13,373 nt of DNA from Gammaproteobacteria bacterium. GTDB taxonomy: Bacteria; Pseudomonadota; Gammaproteobacteria; Pseudomonadales; Azotimanducaceae. This document shows, piece by piece, positions 6,108 to 13,373 of the stretch. A program made the position numbers and the translations under genes. The DNA is taken from assembly GCA_026706425.1 (NCBI GenBank), contig JAPOYW010000153.1, forward strand, positions 1-13,373, read 5' to 3'. The notes beneath the pieces were generated by a model. The model was not told the DNA's origin, searched no databases, and saw only the letters and a list, made by a program, of their open reading frames with translations. The first letter of the stretch is position 1, and every line of letters begins with the position of its first letter.

Positions 6108-7420
6108 GGGTCGGCAACAGACTCGTCGGCATCGTCCGAGTCACCGAACAGGCCGCCGAAGAAGCGCTCCAGGTCGTCGCCCCGACGCGAGAAGAATCCG
6201 ACCTCGGCAACTGCCGTCTGGGCAAGCAGACTCCGCTCGGCCAGGATCTCGTCATCGAGGGTGACGCGAACGACGCCCAGCGAATCGCCCGCGGCGATGG
6301 GCGCTTCGATGTCATCCGGGATGTCGAGAACGGCGTTGAGATCGTCGTAACGGCCTCGCGGTACGGTGATGCGAATCGTTTCGTCGATTCCCACGGCCAC
6401 TTCGTCCACCGTCCCGTACCACACCCGCGGCGTGGCGAGCGGCTCGCCGGCGCTGTAGAGATCATGGGTCTCGAAGTAGCGAAAACCGTAAGCGAGAAGC
6501 TTCTGCGTGTCGCGGAGTCGATCCTCGTCGTTGTCGGCCCCCATGACGGCGGCGATCAGACGCGTTCCTTCGCGGAGGGCTGAAGCAACCAGGCAGAAAC
6601 CAGCCGCCTCGGTCATACCCGTCTTGACACCGTCAACCGACTTGTCGCGCCACAGCAGGCGGTTGCGGTTGAGCTGCGGACGCTCGATCTCGCCGAACTG
6701 GAACGACCTCTCCGAATACATGCGATAGTGATCCGGAAACCGTTCGATGAGCGCGGCGGACAGGATGGCCATGTCCTTGGCGGACGAGTAGTGGCCGTCG
6801 TCGGGCAGTCCCGACGAGTTCACGAATCGCGTCCCGGTCATCCCGAGATCCTTCGCATGCAGATTCATCATGTCCGCGAACGCGTCTTCGGCACCGGCTA
6901 TGTATTCCGCGACCGCAACGCTTGCGTCGTTGCCGGAGACGACGACGATGCCGCGCAGCAGGTCGCCGAGCGCCACCTCCGTACCCTCGCGGACGAACAT
7001 CTTGGAACCGCTTGTGCGCCACGCCTTGACGCTGATGGGCACTTGGTCGTCGAGGGCAATGCGTCCGGCCGACAACTCCGCGGCCGCCACGAAACTCGTC
7101 ATGATCTTGGTAAGGCTGGCCGGCGGCAACGGCTGCTCGCTGTCGCGCTCGGCCAGTATCGTTCGCGTCTGACCGTCCATGAGGATATAGCTCTTGGCCG
7201 AAATCGAGGGTGGATCCGGCACGATGTTCGGTGCGCCTTGAACGGCCGCGGCCACCGAGACGATCACGGCGGCTGCTACCATTCGGCGACTGCGCACATT
7301 GGCCGCGCCCCCAAACCGGTCCGGCCGCGTCGAACGACGCCGCGTCGGCGACAACGCGCCTTTGCATTCACCGTGTGCCGCAGCCCCCGGTCCGACCAAA
7401 CCGACTTCGGTTGAACTCAT
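6104..7420 (-). CDS. dacA: D-alanyl-D-alanine carboxypeptidase (PBP5/6 family)
   Basis: Removes the terminal D-Ala from peptidoglycan pentapeptides in the periplasm. The three active-site boxes are present: SLTK (102-105), SGN (162-164) and KTG (266-268). A C-terminal beta domain follows, ending in an amphipathic stretch (VGFFSRRGDDLERFFGGLF) of the kind that attaches PBP5-type enzymes to the inner membrane. The start needs care. The hydrophobic signal core begins only at Met47 (position 7282), which would be a normal signal peptide start. Yet the ATG at 7420 has a clear ribosome binding site (GGAGC, 6-base spacing) and Met47 has none, so I keep the longer form with an unusual 46-residue Arg-rich leader. 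It lies 62 bp behind rlpA and overlaps lipB by four bases. Confidence 0.93.
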   Translation of the reverse strand: MSSTEVGLVGPGAAAHGECKGALSPTRRRSTRPDRFGGAANVRSRRMVAAAVIVSVAAAVQGAPNIVPDPPSISAKSYILMDGQTRTILAERDSEQPLPPASLTKIMTSFVAAAELSAGRIALDDQVPISVKAWRTSGSKMFVREGTEVALGDLLRGIVVVSGNDASVAVAEYIAGAEDAFADMMNLHAKDLGMTGTRFVNSSGLPDDGHYSSAKDMAILSAALIERFPDHYRMYSERSFQFGEIERPQLNRNRLLWRDKSVDGVKTGMTEAAGFCLVASALREGTRLIAAVMGADNDEDRLRDTQKLLAYGFRYFETHDLYSAGEPLATPRVWYGTVDEVAVGIDETIRITVPRGRYDDLNAVLDIPDDIEAPIAAGDSLGVVRVTLDDEILAERSLLAQTAVAEVGFFSRRGDDLERFFGGLFGDSDDADESVADP

Positions 7421-7426
7421 GGCTTG

Positions 7427-7431
7427 CTCCT
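7427..7431 (-). promoter_or_regulatory. Ribosome binding site supporting the upstream dacA start
   Basis: AGGAG on the minus strand, with TATAGGAGCAAGCC directly before the ATG at 7420. Upstream of the alternative start at 7282 the sequence is AATGTGCGCAGTCGCCGA, with no such site. Confidence 0.65.
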
Positions 7432-7482
7432 ATACTCGCGGTTCCCGGCTAGCTGATTTCGACTGGCACGCACCGAGCGGGT

Positions 7483-8367
7483 TCACGGCGTTGCCTGGGA
7501 CGAACGGGCAACCGGGGAGTTGCCCCGGTACCCCGCCGGGGATTCCCGGTCGGTAAGAATGACCGGCCGCGGTCGATCCGCGAAGACCAGCAACGACTGC
7601 AGACGCTCCGCGGCTTCGAATGTCGAGAGCGGCCCGATCCGCACGGCGAAGGTGTCCTCCAAGCGCACCACGAAGGCATTCCTCGCGGTCAAGGCAGTGA
7701 TTTCGTCGCGCACACCCCGGGCACTTCGAGCATTGGCGTAGATTCCCGTGTCCACGAAAAACCGCGCACTGTTCGTTGCCCGGTCACCGTCAACCGCGGA
7801 CGTGGCGGCCAACGACTCCACTCGAACACGTGCCGTACCGGTTCGCTCGAATCCGAGCTTCACGGCTGCGGCAAACGAGAGATCGATGATGCGGTTCGGA
7901 TGAAAGGGTCCGCGGTCGTTGACCCGGACGATCGAGCTCCTGCCGTTCTGCAGGTTGGTGACGCGTACATAGGTGGGTATTGGCAAGCTTCGGTGCGCCG
8001 CCGTCAATTCGTACATGTCGTAGGGTTCCCCGCTCGACGTGGTGCGACCGTGGAACTTGGTGCCGTACCAGGACGCTCCACCGACCTGGTCGTAGCCCGC
8101 CGCGGTGTCCATGACCTGGTAGTGCTTGCCGAAGACCACGTACGGGTTGTTGCCGCGTCGGCTCTTGGGATCGTTCCGCACGACAGGATCGGGCAGCATG
8201 GCCAGGCCCGGCGGCGGCGCGGCGGGTGCCGAATCCTTGACGACGGCCGGGGCATCGGCGACCGCCTCGGGGTTCGGCGCGACAGATGGCTTCGGTGGGG
8301 CGGTCGCGCATCCGCCGACGAATACAGCGACACTCGCGAGACCCAACAGGAGGCGTCCGACCGTCAC
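7483..8367 (-). CDS. rlpA: Septal ring lytic transglycosylase lipoprotein RlpA
   Basis: An outer-membrane lipoprotein that, in characterised relatives, cleaves denuded glycan strands at division sites. Residues 1-20 form a lipoprotein signal (MTVGRLLLGLASVAVFVGGC) with lipidation expected at Cys20. A Pro/Ala-rich spacer follows. The double-psi beta-barrel (about 95-185) contains GGASWYGTKFHGRTTSSGE, the conserved Glu and His of YELTAAHRSLP, and VNDRGPFHPNRIIDLS. The C terminus (about 203-275, ARFFVDTGIYANARSA through GPLSTFEAAERLQSLL) fits a SPOR domain, which binds septal peptidoglycan. The GTG start overlaps the mltB stop as GTGA. The 294 residues are within the family range. Confidence 0.95.
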   Translation of the reverse strand: MTVGRLLLGLASVAVFVGGCATAPPKPSVAPNPEAVADAPAVVKDSAPAAPPPGLAMLPDPVVRNDPKSRRGNNPYVVFGKHYQVMDTAAGYDQVGGASWYGTKFHGRTTSSGEPYDMYELTAAHRSLPIPTYVRVTNLQNGRSSIVRVNDRGPFHPNRIIDLSFAAAVKLGFERTGTARVRVESLAATSAVDGDRATNSARFFVDTGIYANARSARGVRDEITALTARNAFVVRLEDTFAVRIGPLSTFEAAERLQSLLVFADRPRPVILTDRESPAGYRGNSPVARSSQATP

Positions 8368-9389
8368 TCGTCACTCCCGCTCTCGAAGGCAGACCGGATC
8401 GCCTCGCTCAACTGGAACACGGCGAGGGCGTAGAGCGCGCTTCGGTTGTAGCGGGTGATCACGTAGAAGTCGTGCCGGGCCAGCCAGTACTCTTTGCCCT
8501 GCGCCAAATCCATCGTGAACAGGGCGGCCTTCTCCCCATCCCCGATCTCGTTCGGCACGACGGCGCCCCGCTTCCGCAGTTCGCCCACGGTATGCGCAAG
8601 TTCCAGACCGGCATCGGCGAGCTCCAGTACGCCAACATCGCGAATCTCGACCTTGACGGCCGGCGGCACCTCGCCCTTCCAACCGTGCCGCGCGAAGTAG
8701 TTCGCGACGCTGCCGATGGCGTCCGTCTTGTTCGTCCAGATGTCACGCAGGTCGTCACCGTCGAAGTCCACCGCGTAGTTCCGGTAGCTCGACGAGATGA
8801 ACTGTCCGTAGCCCATCGCCCCCGCGTACGAGCCCACGGGCTCGAAGGGATTCTTCCCTTCCTCGCGGACCAGCAGCAGGAAATGCGTCAACTCGCCCTT
8901 GAAGAAAGCGGACCGCGGCGGATAGTCGAACGCCAGGGTCGCCAGCGAGTCGATGACGCGGTGACTGCCGAGATACCGTCCGTAGAAGGTCTCCACGCCG
9001 ATGATGGCCGTGATCATTTCCGGTGCCACGCCGAACCGGCGCCTGGCGGCGTCGAGGGCGTCGGTGTGGGCCTTGCAGAACTCCGCCCCCGCATCGATGC
9101 GCTGTTGCGTGAGGAATATCTCCCGGTATTCGTGCCAGGCCAGCGCCTTTTCCGGAGGTTTCGAGATCTTCCGGATAACGTCGTCGCTCTTTTCGGCACC
9201 CTCGAACACGTCGACGAGCCACTCCCTGCCGAAGCCGTGTCCGGTCACGAGCCCGTTGATGTAGTCAACCACTTCCGCCCGGGTCGAGTAGTCGCTCCAC
9301 CCCCGCTCGGCGGGGAGTACGAGAACCGCGACGAGGATCGCAAGGGAAGCCAAGGGGCGGGTTACGGACGGGTCCATGACCGGTAGCAC
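8364..9389 (-). CDS. mltB: Lytic murein transglycosylase B
   Basis: A GH103-type enzyme that cleaves the MurNAc-GlcNAc bond of peptidoglycan to yield 1,6-anhydro ends. IIGVETFYGRYLGSHRVIDS (129-148) carries the catalytic Glu133. GSYAGAMGYGQFISSSYRNY (186-205), followed by AVDFDGDDLRDIW, matches the substrate groove and the EF-hand-like calcium site of Slt35. Residues 13-27 are a signal-peptide core without a lipobox cysteine, so this looks like a soluble periplasmic form and not a lipoprotein. The GTG start at 9389 is favoured over the in-frame ATG at 9377, because AAGGAGGA stands 7 bases before the GTG. It overlaps rlpA by four bases. The 196-base gap behind rodA may hold a promoter of its own. 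Confidence 0.95.
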   Translation of the reverse strand: MLPVMDPSVTRPLASLAILVAVLVLPAERGWSDYSTRAEVVDYINGLVTGHGFGREWLVDVFEGAEKSDDVIRKISKPPEKALAWHEYREIFLTQQRIDAGAEFCKAHTDALDAARRRFGVAPEMITAIIGVETFYGRYLGSHRVIDSLATLAFDYPPRSAFFKGELTHFLLLVREEGKNPFEPVGSYAGAMGYGQFISSSYRNYAVDFDGDDLRDIWTNKTDAIGSVANYFARHGWKGEVPPAVKVEIRDVGVLELADAGLELAHTVGELRKRGAVVPNEIGDGEKAALFTMDLAQGKEYWLARHDFYVITRYNRSALYALAVFQLSEAIRSAFESGSDE

Positions 9390-9396
9390 CTATAGG

Positions 9397-9404
9397 TCCT
9401 CCTT
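9397..9404 (-). promoter_or_regulatory. Ribosome binding site of mltB
   Basis: AAGGAGGA on the minus strand, seven bases before the GTG at 9389. Its spacing selects the GTG over the ATG twelve bases downstream. Confidence 0.8.
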
Positions 9405-9540
9405 AACCAGTGCTTCCCCCTAGTCTACTCGAACGGAAGCCGTCGTTGTGACGGCAAACGCCGGCACACTAGACTCCTTGAGCGCCCTTGATGTTTATAC
9501 GCAGGTTGCATTTGGCAAAGCGCTCAGGGTCGCTCTTGGA

Positions 9541-9562
9541 CGGCTCGTGTACCCACGAGCCG
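9541..9562. terminator. Perfect 9-bp hairpin downstream of rodA
   Basis: CGGCTCGTG-TACC-CACGAGCCG lies 23 bases past the rodA stop, in the longest gap of the cluster (9390-9585). No T-run follows on the minus strand, so it is not a standard intrinsic terminator. It could be an attenuating or mRNA-protecting stem between rodA and mltB. A second, smaller stem (GCCGTC-GTTGT-GACGGC, 9439-9455) sits in the same gap. A possible -10-like TATAAA occurs near 9494-9499 on the minus strand without a good -35. Confidence 0.4.
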
Positions 9563-9585
9563 CGCTCGGGTACTCGCGAGACGCG

Positions 9586-10707
9586 CTAGCGGGTAGCGTG
9601 CCCATAGATGGACATGACGATGCCGAAACCGAGCAGCAGCGTGACCGCGGACGTGCCGCCATAGCTCACCAGGGGCAGGGGCACGCCGACCACGGGCAGA
9701 AGTCCCGACACCATGCCGACATTGACGAATACGTAGGCGAAGAACACCAGGGTCAGACCGCCCGCAGCCAGTCGGCCGAAGGTGTCCCGGGCCTCGGTTG
9801 CCATCAGCAACGCCCGCGCCACCACGAGCAGGTAGAGAACCAGGAGCAGCGTGATTCCCACCAATCCGAGTTCTTCGCCGATCACGGCAATGATGAAGTC
9901 CGTCTGGCTCTCGGGCAGGAAATCGAGTTGGCTCTGGGTGCCATTGAAGAGATCCTTGCCGGAGAACCCTCCTGAACCGATCGCGGCCTTGGACTGGGTG
10001 ATGTTCCAACCCGCGTCCTGGGGTTGCCGCCCCGGATCGAGAAACGTCAGCACCCGCTCCTTCTGATAAGCGGTCATGACGAACCAAAGCGCCGGCGATG
10101 CCAGTACAACCAGCGATGTCAGGGCACCGACGACACGCCACCGGATCCCCGACATGAGGATGACCGCGACACCCCCTGCCGCGACCATCAGCCCGGTACC
10201 CAGGTCCGGTTGCGGGACGATCAGGGCGGTCGGCAAGGCGCACAGCGCCAACGCCGCCAGAACATGCCGGATACGCGGGGGCAGCGACCGGGCGTGAAAG
10301 TACCACGCAATCGCAAGCGGGACCGCCAGCTTCATCAACTCCGAGGGCTGGAAGCTCGGCAGGCCGGGCAAGTCCAGCCAGCGTTGGGAACCCTTCACCG
10401 TGGTGCCGAACAGCAACACCGCAATCAAAAGCACGATACCCAGAATGTAGAGCGCCGGCGCCCAGCGCAGGTAGATCCGGGGATTCAGCTGCGCCGCGAC
10501 GAACATCACCGCGAAAGCAGCGCCGATGCGCAACGCCTGGTTGGCCAGCGTCTCGAGATCCCGGTGCGATGCGCTGTAGAGCACCAGCAGGCCGAAGGCA
10601 ACGATCGCACCGAGTCCAAGCAGCAGCCAGGGATCGAGATGCAGTCGTACCAGCGCGCGACCCGAAGCGTCGCCCAGGGGGAGCGTGCGTGCGTAGTCCG
10701 AAGGCAA
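9586..10707 (-). CDS. rodA: Rod-shape peptidoglycan glycosyltransferase RodA
   Basis: SEDS-family lipid II polymerase of the elongasome, partner of PBP2. The 373 residues form about ten hydrophobic membrane segments. Family motifs: KGSQRWLDL and FQPSELMKL (105-127), PQPDLGTG (165-172), FLPESQTDFIIAVIGEELG (263-281, with Asp270 corresponding to the essential aspartate), and VGVPLPLVSYGGTS (340-353). The start is TTG: an in-frame TAG lies four codons upstream, and AGGGAG precedes the TTG with 5-base spacing. No alternative ATG or GTG occurs before the first membrane segment. It lies 73 bp behind mrdA. Confidence 0.96.
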   Translation of the reverse strand: MPSDYARTLPLGDASGRALVRLHLDPWLLLGLGAIVAFGLLVLYSASHRDLETLANQALRIGAAFAVMFVAAQLNPRIYLRWAPALYILGIVLLIAVLLFGTTVKGSQRWLDLPGLPSFQPSELMKLAVPLAIAWYFHARSLPPRIRHVLAALALCALPTALIVPQPDLGTGLMVAAGGVAVILMSGIRWRVVGALTSLVVLASPALWFVMTAYQKERVLTFLDPGRQPQDAGWNITQSKAAIGSGGFSGKDLFNGTQSQLDFLPESQTDFIIAVIGEELGLVGITLLLVLYLLVVARALLMATEARDTFGRLAAGGLTLVFFAYVFVNVGMVSGLLPVVGVPLPLVSYGGTSAVTLLLGFGIVMSIYGHATR

Positions 10708-10780
10708 TTCAGCTCCCTACTTCACATCGTCTGCGGCAAAGGGCATCCACCCGTGGCAGTTCGATGACGCATTGTCGCCA

Positions 10781-12793
10781 TCAGTCCCCAGGGCGGGGTG
10801 GGGCCGCTAGCGCCCGACCCGATTCACTCGCGAGCGCCGTGGACCTAGAAGGCGCCGCGGCCAGACTCGGCAGCACGTAGTGGTCGATGACCTCTCGCGC
10901 CACCGGCCCCGCCACGGAGCTACCGCTGCCGCCATTCTCCACGAGCACGCAGACGGCGATCCGGGGATCGTCCACCGGGGCGAAGGCCGTGAACCACGCG
11001 TGCTTGCGGCTGTACTCGTCGAGTTCCTCCTCGTTGTATTCCTCGCCCTGGGCGATTCCCACCACCTGGGCCGTCCCGGACTTGCCAGCCATTCGGTAGG
11101 CGATATCCTGGCCGATGTACGCCCATGCGGTCCCGTTCTGCAGGTAGCCCTGGTTGCCCCGATGGACGACGGCTTCCATGGCTGCAACCATTCTGCGCCA
11201 GTCATCCGGAGTGGGACCGGTGACTGCGCTCTGTTCCTCGTTTTCCTCGAACTCGGCCAGGCTTTCGTCGCTGTCCAGCAACATCCGCGGCCGCACGACG
11301 CGTCCCCGGTTCGCGATGATGGCGACGACCGTTGCCAGTTGCAGCGGCGTAGCCAAGAGATCACCCTGGCCAACCACCAGGTTCAGGTTGTCGCCGGGGT
11401 ACCAGCCCTCGCCCCGTGCGCCCGTTTTCCACTCGCTGTCGGGCAACAGGCCCGGAGACGCGCCCGCAACATCGATGGATGAGACGTGGCCGTAGCCGAA
11501 CTGCTCCGCGAAGCGCGGCACCACATCCACCGGCAACCGGTTACCCAGCTCGAAGAAATAGATGTTCGAGGAGCGGTAGATGGCACGGTGCAGGTCGATC
11601 ACCCCCTGGCCACCCCCGTTGTCCTTGGTCCAAGTCCAATCCCGATACTCTCTGCTGCCGTTTGGCAACCGGTAGGTCCCATCGCTGTCCACGATGGTGC
11701 GTTCCCAATCCGTCACCCCGGCCGCCAACGCAGCGAGAGCCACGACGGGCTTGAAGGTGGACCCCGGCGCGTACCGGCCGTTCGTAGCCCGGTTGAACAG
11801 CGGCTTCTTCGGCGAGTTGGCCAACTCGTTGTAGACCGCTGGATCCATGCCCGTGACGAACAGGTTGGGGTCGTAGCTGGGCACGCTTGCCATGGCCAGT
11901 ATTCCGCCTGAACGCGGATCTATGGCCACCACCGCCCCGCGCCGTTCGCCGAGGGCCTCGGCAGCCGCGACCTGCAGCGACGCGTCAAGGTGCAAGGTGA
12001 GGTTTCGGCCCGGGACCGGCGGATTCCGGGCCAGTTCGCGTTGCTCCCGCCCGTGGGCGTCGACCTCTACCTGTCGCGAGCCCGGTTCGCCGTGCAGCGA
12101 GTGCTCGTAGAAGGCTTCCACGCCGCGTTTCCCGACGAACTGGGTGCGGCTGTAGCGACGCCGGTCCAGCCGCCGGATGTCCTCCGCGGTCTTGCGCCGG
12201 ACGGACCCGACGGCGTGAGCCATTACCTCGCCGTAGGGATAGTGTCGAACGGTGTCCGGTTGCACCAGGACACCGCTCAGGCGGTGACGGTTGACCTCGA
12301 CAACGGCGCGCTCCTCGGGAGATATCTGCGGTTTGACCCGGATGGGCGAGTGCGGGAAGCTCTCGCTCGCCAAGGTGTGGAACGCCTCGATCTCATCGTC
12401 GGACAGCTCGACCAACGCCGCGATCTCCGACAGCGTGGCATCCACGTCGTCGGTCAGCTCCGGGATGACGAAGATCGAGAACACGGGCACGTTGTCGGCC
12501 AGGACGTTGCCCGCCCGGTCGTAGATTCGACCCCGCGGGGGCGGCACCCCGAACATCTGGATTCGGTTGTCCTCCGAGATCGTGCGGTACTCGTCGTGCT
12601 TGAACACCGTGAGCCACACCATGCGGGCGGTCAGGACGCAGCAGATCACGGCGACGACGACGAACACCACCAAGGTGCGCGATGCGAAATCGCGGCGCTC
12701 GCGGTCGACGTCTTTCAGTTGCGCCCGTTGTCGAGCGCGGTCGCGGTCGAAGATGCCCTTGGCGGCGTGCCAACCGGGAAACGTCCGACTCAT
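10781..12793 (-). CDS. mrdA: Penicillin-binding protein 2, elongasome D,D-transpeptidase
   Basis: Cross-links new peptidoglycan during lateral growth and activates RodA. The 670 residues show a cytoplasmic N terminus, one membrane segment (about 40-62), a pedestal domain starting with PPPRGRIYDRAGNVLADN (84-101), and the transpeptidase domain. The catalytic boxes are STFK (345-348, nucleophile Ser345), SSN (408-410) and KSGT (571-574). NRATNGRYAPGSTFKP and GQGDLLATPLQLA are characteristic of the class. The ATG is preceded by AAGGCG with 8-base spacing. It is followed by rodA as usual, but it directly follows rsfS with only 48 bp, without the rlmH gene normally present there. The C-terminal 25 residues are a low-complexity Ala/Ser/Pro tail. 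Confidence 0.97.
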   Translation of the reverse strand: MSRTFPGWHAAKGIFDRDRARQRAQLKDVDRERRDFASRTLVVFVVVAVICCVLTARMVWLTVFKHDEYRTISEDNRIQMFGVPPPRGRIYDRAGNVLADNVPVFSIFVIPELTDDVDATLSEIAALVELSDDEIEAFHTLASESFPHSPIRVKPQISPEERAVVEVNRHRLSGVLVQPDTVRHYPYGEVMAHAVGSVRRKTAEDIRRLDRRRYSRTQFVGKRGVEAFYEHSLHGEPGSRQVEVDAHGREQRELARNPPVPGRNLTLHLDASLQVAAAEALGERRGAVVAIDPRSGGILAMASVPSYDPNLFVTGMDPAVYNELANSPKKPLFNRATNGRYAPGSTFKPVVALAALAAGVTDWERTIVDSDGTYRLPNGSREYRDWTWTKDNGGGQGVIDLHRAIYRSSNIYFFELGNRLPVDVVPRFAEQFGYGHVSSIDVAGASPGLLPDSEWKTGARGEGWYPGDNLNLVVGQGDLLATPLQLATVVAIIANRGRVVRPRMLLDSDESLAEFEENEEQSAVTGPTPDDWRRMVAAMEAVVHRGNQGYLQNGTAWAYIGQDIAYRMAGKSGTAQVVGIAQGEEYNEEELDEYSRKHAWFTAFAPVDDPRIAVCVLVENGGSGSSVAGPVAREVIDHYVLPSLAAAPSRSTALASESGRALAAPPRPGD

Positions 12794-12841
12794 CGGATCT
12801 GCGCCTTGGTTCGGGGTTCGTGCATCGGCGATGCGGCTGCT

Positions 12842-13312
12842 TCAACGGCTCGACGAGCCGTCTTGGGCGGACACGCCCGTACGCGGCGCGGACACTTCCC
12901 CGAACCGTTCCGGCTGCTCCCAAAGGCGTTCCAGGTCGTAGAAACGACGTGCCTCCGTGCTCATGACGTGGACAACGACGTCGGCCAGATCGATCAGGAC
13001 CCAGTCGTGGTGTTCACGACCTTCCGTGCCCAGGACTTCGGCGCTGCTGCGTTTCGCGGCCAGTAGGATGTTGTCGACAATCGCCTTGACATGGCGATTC
13101 GACGTTCCCGTCACGATCACCATGGTATCGGTCAACTCGGTCAGCTTGGACACGTCCAACGCCACGGCGTCGACACCCTTGCGGTCGTCAACCGCAGCCA
13201 TTACGAGCGCCGCCAAACGCCTCGCCGGCTCGGCGTCTGGTCCCGCTCCCCGCCTTCCTGCTTTATCGCCTGCCTTGTCGTTCAATTCGCTCTCGACGGC
13301 ATCGCTCCTCAC
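12842..13312 (-). CDS. rsfS: Ribosome silencing factor RsfS
   Basis: Binds ribosomal protein uL14 and blocks joining of the subunits, lowering translation in starvation. The core (about residues 32-132) has ALDVSKLTELTDTMVIVTGT, SNRHVKAIVDNI, GTEGREHHDWVLIDLADVVV and HVMSTEARRFYDLERLW, all diagnostic of the family. I start it at GTG 13312, not at the TTG at 13366, because this GTG overlaps the preceding nadD stop as GTGA and has AGGA six bases upstream. The 156-residue protein then has a polar, Lys/Gly/Arg-rich N-terminal extension of about 28 residues and a Ser/Thr-rich tail of about 24, whereas most homologues are near 105-120. Confidence 0.94.
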   Translation of the reverse strand: MRSDAVESELNDKAGDKAGRRGAGPDAEPARRLAALVMAAVDDRKGVDAVALDVSKLTELTDTMVIVTGTSNRHVKAIVDNILLAAKRSSAEVLGTEGREHHDWVLIDLADVVVHVMSTEARRFYDLERLWEQPERFGEVSAPRTGVSAQDGSSSR

Positions 13313-13373
13313 GGCCGGTCCTGCCCACCTTCGACTCCGCGGAACCGATACAGGCCCCGCTCCCAAATATATG
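13309..13373 (-). CDS. nadD: Nicotinate-nucleotide adenylyltransferase, C-terminal end (partial)
   Basis: On the minus strand the frame beginning at 13371 reads YIWERGLYRFRGVEGGQDRP and stops at TGA (13311-13309). The YI-x-x-x-x-LYR pattern is the usual C-terminal end of NadD, which makes deamido-NAD from nicotinate mononucleotide and ATP. nadD directly upstream of rsfS is the normal order in gammaproteobacteria. The fragment is only 20 codons, so identification rests on this short motif plus position. Its stop shares GTGA with the rsfS start. Confidence 0.7.
   Translation of the reverse strand, partial: YIWERGLYRFRGVEGGQDRP

Noticed and set aside
8286..9386. Long plus-strand reading frame (366 codons) opposite mltB
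   Set aside because: It is the antisense of a clearly recognisable mltB with catalytic motifs. Long antisense frames are expected at this GC content, and its translation shows no family motif.
11990..13066. Long plus-strand reading frame (358 codons) opposite mrdA and rsfS
   Set aside because: It spans two real genes of the other strand and the gap between them, and has no recognisable domain.
12842..13366. TTG at 13366 as the rsfS start
   Set aside because: It would overlap the nadD end by more than 50 bases. The GTG at 13312 has both GTGA coupling and a ribosome binding site.

Overview
The window reads as a chromosomal segment of a high-GC gammaproteobacterium. The basis is the order nadD-rsfS-mrdA-rodA-mltB-rlpA-dacA-lipB, all on the minus strand from position 13373 down to 5451. 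This is the classical cell-elongation and peptidoglycan-remodelling cluster of that class. No species can be named from the sequence alone.

Right part (13373 to 5451, minus strand): the tail of nadD, then rsfS (ribosome silencing), PBP2 (mrdA) and RodA (the elongasome transpeptidase/glycosyltransferase pair), the lytic transglycosylase MltB, the septal lipoprotein RlpA, the D,D-carboxypeptidase DacA and the octanoyltransferase LipB. Three junctions share the same four-base GTGA start/stop overlap. Compared with the usual layout, rlmH is missing between rsfS and mrdA, the DUF493 gene is missing between dacA and lipB, and lipA does not follow lipB.

Middle part (5425 to 3797): a type I sulfatase of the heparan N-sulfatase-like kind sits 25 bp behind lipB, in the place where lipA is often found. 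A probable intrinsic terminator follows it.

Accessory pair (3711 to 1798, minus strand): a perfect inverted repeat, a strong ribosome binding site, then a secreted cysteine-rich protein with an HExxH zinc-protease motif and a TonB-box-like N terminus. It overlaps a membrane-anchored, proline-rich, cysteine-containing protein of unknown function. This two-gene unit is the best candidate for an undescribed system.

Left end (1 to about 1785, plus strand): a mobile-element graveyard. A tyrosine-recombinase (integrase) fragment is joined in frame to a REP-associated-type Y1 transposase that lacks its N terminus. The junction carries a short sequence that recurs, diverged, three more times in the non-coding stretch downstream. 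Two of those copies belong to about 150-bp units that are themselves duplicated, and two are followed by small tandem repeats.
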